This document shows, one piece after another, positions 61,899-64,000 of a stretch of 64,000 nucleotides of DNA. This DNA comes from Lysobacterales bacterium (GTDB taxonomy: Bacteria > Pseudomonadota > Gammaproteobacteria > Xanthomonadales > Rhodanobacteraceae). The position numbers and the translations under genes were made by a program. The number at the start of each line of letters is the position of its first letter. The stretch's first letter is position 1. Location of the stretch: the NCBI GenBank assembly GCA_016707485.1, contig JADJHN010000002.1:310001-374000 (forward strand), given 5' to 3'. The notes below the pieces were generated by a model. The model was not told where the DNA came from, made no database searches, and saw nothing but the letters and a program-made list of their open reading frames with translations.

Positions 61899-62161
61899 GG
61901 CTTCTGGATCAGGATTTGATCGGCGCCCTGCGAGCCATCAATGGAAATGGGCATGAGCTGGACCACCTGCCAGTTTTCCGCGGCAAGCTGGGGCAGGGTC
62001 TTGTTGCCGGCTGTCGGGCAATGGAAAACGGTGCTGCTGGTCGGAATGTGGGAACCGATCATCGGATAGGGATCGCTGTAGCAGATGTCGGCCTGACCGG
62101 CATTTGCGACTACGCTGAAAGTCAGCGCCAGCACAGCAAGGCCACGGGTGGAATTGGTCAT
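61895..62161 (-). CDS. Small secreted protein without tail (tandem paralogue B)
   Basis: An 88-residue exported protein with a signal peptide (GLAVLALTFSVVANA). Its mature part, ADICYSDPYP and VFHCPTAGNKTLPQLAAENW, lines up with paralogue A: same two cysteines, same CP-AG-L-QLA-W frame. It ends DQILIQKP, exactly where A continues with the tail. It is translationally coupled to A (ATGA). No family is recognised. Confidence 0.68.
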   Translation of the reverse strand: MTNSTRGLAVLALTFSVVANAGQADICYSDPYPMIGSHIPTSSTVFHCPTAGNKTLPQLAAENWQVVQLMPISIDGSQGADQILIQKP

Positions 62162-62236
62162 CGAGCGGGAATCCTTTGGAATCAGGGGGGTGATGCGGGG
62201 GCGCGCAGCTTAGGTGAACGCACATGAATTTGTCAT

Positions 62237-62600
62237 CTACCACAACGACCAGGACATACGGCCGAATGTCGCGTAGCCGACCTTGGCGACTTCGGCAGCG
62301 TGGGTGCGTGGGTGCGCACGTGGGTGCCCTGCTTCGAAATCAGCATCAGCGCGTGCTGTTCGCCGATCTGCACGGCACCGACCAGCACGGTCTTGCCGTT
62401 GGAGGCGAACAGCAGGATGTCGCTTTCGCCATCGGTGATCTGCACGTCGACCACGGCATCGTCCTCGTCCATGTAGATGACAATCTTTCCTTTCTGCAAC
62501 GGCAGCAGATTGACGATCGGCTTGCCACGCGCGTTCGCACTGGCATCCGGCATCTAACAGACCTTGATCCAGTAGACGCGGCCGGTGCTGGCGTAATTGT
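62237..62600 (-). pseudogene. gyrA (DNA gyrase A) 3' relic
   Basis: Pieces of the GyrA C-terminal domain in order: STGRVYWIKVC, a TAG stop where Gln is normal, then MPDASANARGKPIVNLLPLQ, VDVQITDGESDILLFASNGK, VGAVQIGEQHALMLISKQGT and, after a frameshift, AEVAKVGYATFGRM. Several blades between these pieces are deleted. The real gyrA is not in this window. This is a decayed copy of a housekeeping gene's 3' part. Confidence 0.78.
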
Positions 62601-62675
62601 TCCTTTGTTGTGTAAGGTGCTGTCATGGCGAAGCGGTGAAGGGATCGAGGTGGTGCGTCGTGCTGGGGGCGATGC

Positions 62676-62705
62676 GAAAAGCTCGCGCCTGAAGGCGCTC
62701 CTACA
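62676..62705. repeat. REP-like palindrome (GCGCCTGAAGGCGC)
   Basis: A short palindrome, GCGCCTGAAGGCGC, flanked by CTCCTACA. On the minus strand it reads GTAGGAGCGCCTTCAGGCGC, the style of interspersed REP elements common in Pseudomonas and Xanthomonadales. Only one copy is seen in this window. Confidence 0.5.
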
Positions 62706-62956
62706 AAAACAGATCGCTCGATTCCGGGCTTCCACCAGCGCGCGCTTCAGCAGCGCGATGAAGTTCGCTTGTGCTTGTGGTTGGTGCGGGTGGCGCTCAA
62801 GTACGCCACAAAACCTGCACATCCCCGAGCTGGCCTATCAGCATTGCCAGGTTTCCCGTAGGCAACACGGATCCGGTGGCACAACCGCGCTCGATAAAAG
62901 CTCTCGCAGGATAACGGCGTTCGATTGGGTGATTCCGGGTTCGATCCCTTCGCTCA

Positions 62957-63281
62957 ACCGACGTTGACTCGCACCAGCGTCACGGTGTCGTTGCCGAAGA
63001 TACCGACCACCGTGACCGCCACGGCATGGTTATTCGAAATCCATCGCCCAGTAATCCATCCGGCCGGTCCACTGCTTGGTGACCACCTCGCGCTTGCCCT
63101 CAAACAGCAGGGGCACGTCTCCGGCAGCAGGCGGCCGGTCTGGATCAACGGGATCAGGTCGCGCGTGGTCGGCCCCCAACAGCGGCTTTACGGGATCCCG
63201 GCGTGCGTGTGTTGTCATGACGACATCGGTTGTTGTTCGAATGACAACGCATTGCAAGGCCCCTTCCCGACTGTATTTCAC
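62957..63281 (-). pseudogene. Decayed frameshifted ORF
   Basis: Two minus-strand frames give protein-like text that joins at a frameshift: LLFEGKREVVTKQWTGRMDY then, in the other frame, NNHAVAVTVVGIFGNDTVTL ending VRVNVG and a stop. I do not recognise the protein. The composition suggests a former exported or phage-type protein. The stretch from 62706 to 62956 shows no gene. Confidence 0.3.
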
Positions 63282-63293
63282 ATTGCCCCATGA

Positions 63294-63321
63294 AAAAGCC
63301 CCGCATCGCTGCGGGGCTTTT
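63294..63321 (-). terminator. groL intrinsic terminator
   Basis: AAAAGCCCCGCA / TGCGGGGCTTTT, a 12-bp stem with a 4-nt loop, lies 66 bp after the groL stop on the minus strand, followed by a T run. It is symmetrical enough to work from both sides. Confidence 0.85.
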
Positions 63322-63386
63322 CGTTGTTGCTGATCCTTCGACTTCGCGCCTGTGGCGTTGCGCTCAGGACGAACGGTGGGGCGCTC

Positions 63387-64000
63387 TTAGAAATCCATAC
63401 CGCCCATGCCACCCATGCCGCCCATGCCGCCCATGCCACCACCGCCGCCACCGTGGCCGTGGCCTTCGTCCTTCTTCGGTGCTTCGGCAACCATTGCTTC
63501 GGTGGTGATCATCAGGCCGGCGATGGACGCCGCGTTCTGCAGCGCGGTGCGGGTGACCTTGGTCGGATCGAGGATGCCGAGTTCGACCATGTCGCCGTAT
63601 TCACCGGTTGCCGCGTTGTAGCCAAAGTTGCCCTTGCCTTCGGCGACCTTGTTCAGGATCACGCTCGGCTCTTCGCCGGCGTTGGTGACGATTTCGCGCA
63701 GCGGCGCTTCCATCGCGCGACGGGCGATCTGGATGCCGTGGTTCTGCTCTTCGTTGTCACCCTTGAGCTTGGTCAGGCCGGCCAGTGCGCGGATCAGCGC
63801 CACGCCACCGCCCGGGACCACGCCTTCCTCGACCGCCGCACGCGTGGCGTGCAGGGCGTCTTCGACGCGGGCCTTCTTTTCCTTCATTTCGACTTCGGTG
63901 GCTGCGCCAACCTTGATCACGGCAACACCGCCAGCAAGCTTGGCCACGCGCTCCTGCAGCTTCTCGCGGTCGTAGTCCGAGGAGGTTTCCTCGATCTGGG
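63387..64000 (-). CDS. groL: Chaperonin GroEL, C-terminal part (partial)
   Basis: About 204 C-terminal codons of the 60-kDa chaperonin, open to the right edge. The text [60 protein letters not shown] and [20 protein letters not shown] is standard GroEL. It ends with the flexible GGM-repeat tail ([17 protein letters not shown]). The frame is intact. A strong terminator follows. A 114-bp fragment of this gene also occurs at 53.85 kb. Confidence 0.97.
   Translation of the reverse strand, partial: QIEETSSDYDREKLQERVAKLAGGVAVIKVGAATEVEMKEKKARVEDALHATRAAVEEGVVPGGGVALIRALAGLTKLKGDNEEQNHGIQIARRAMEAPLREIVTNAGEEPSVILNKVAEGKGNFGYNAATGEYGDMVELGILDPTKVTRTALQNAASIAGLMITTEAMVAEAPKKDEGHGHGGGGGGMGGMGGMGGMGGMDF

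Noticed and set aside
62925..62970. tRNA-like T-arm (GGGTTCGATCCC)
   Set aside because: The flanks do not form the T stem fully and no anticodon or acceptor arms are found. Probably chance or an old remnant.
63390..63440. Tandem repeat near groL 3' end
   Set aside because: It is the normal GGM-repeat tail of GroEL, not a separate repeat element.
1..64000. CRISPR arrays, rRNA genes, prophage modules
   Set aside because: No regular repeat-spacer arrays, no rRNA-like stretches and no phage structural genes were seen.

Overview
The window is high-GC DNA from a Gram-negative gammaproteobacterium, most likely in the Lysobacterales (Xanthomonadales), family Rhodanobacteraceae or a close relative. 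The clues are lipid A/LPS core genes (waaA, an LpxL-type acyltransferase, an O-antigen ligase), glnE, a TolC/RND efflux pair, the gene order methyltransferase-tolC-waaA-lpxL, an IS5-group transposase, and many secreted proteins ending in a short tail like IFxxGF[ED]. The placement is inferred from gene content; no 16S or other marker is present.

Region 1 (1 to about 27.9 kb) is ordinary chromosome. It holds the end of an RND efflux pump, a PIMT-family methyltransferase, tolC, waaA and a divergent lipid A acyltransferase, a DUF2339/DUF3999 membrane pair, an O-antigen ligase with its GT4 partner and a zf-CHCC protein, Yip1, YceI, a RutE-type nitroreductase, an ELM1-family protein, DUF2269, an epimerase-DoxX fusion, glnE, an LTA-synthase-like transferase, a radical SAM protein and a flavin amine oxidase.

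Region 2 (about 25.6 to 63.3 kb) is accessory. It has three sets of an ECF sigma factor (TIGR02999/ECF43 type) beside a transmembrane Ser/Thr kinase with a TPR-rich C-terminal half (37.6/34.7 kb, 49.3/46.3 kb, 58.7/56.0 kb). Next to each set is at least one large secreted protein (beta-helix, delta-60 repeat or WD40/PD40 propeller) with the short tail. Two sites in the second set share the promoter-like pattern TGATCCCTG-N15-GTATGT, each exactly 41 nt before a start codon: one precedes the delta-60 tail protein and one precedes a 23-codon ORF plus the kinase. This points to a sigma/kinase circuit controlling tail-bearing exported proteins.

Region 3 (53.4 to 63.3 kb) is a patchwork of decayed pieces around the third sigma/kinase set and an intact IS5-type element. 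The pieces are a truncated delta-60-like gene joined to a groL fragment, a SPOR-domain pseudogene, a dehydrogenase tail relic, an IS91-type transposase C-terminus and a gyrA 3' relic. The window ends inside the real groL (minus strand), so about 10 kb lies between two direct copies of the same groL segment. No tRNA, rRNA or CRISPR array was found.
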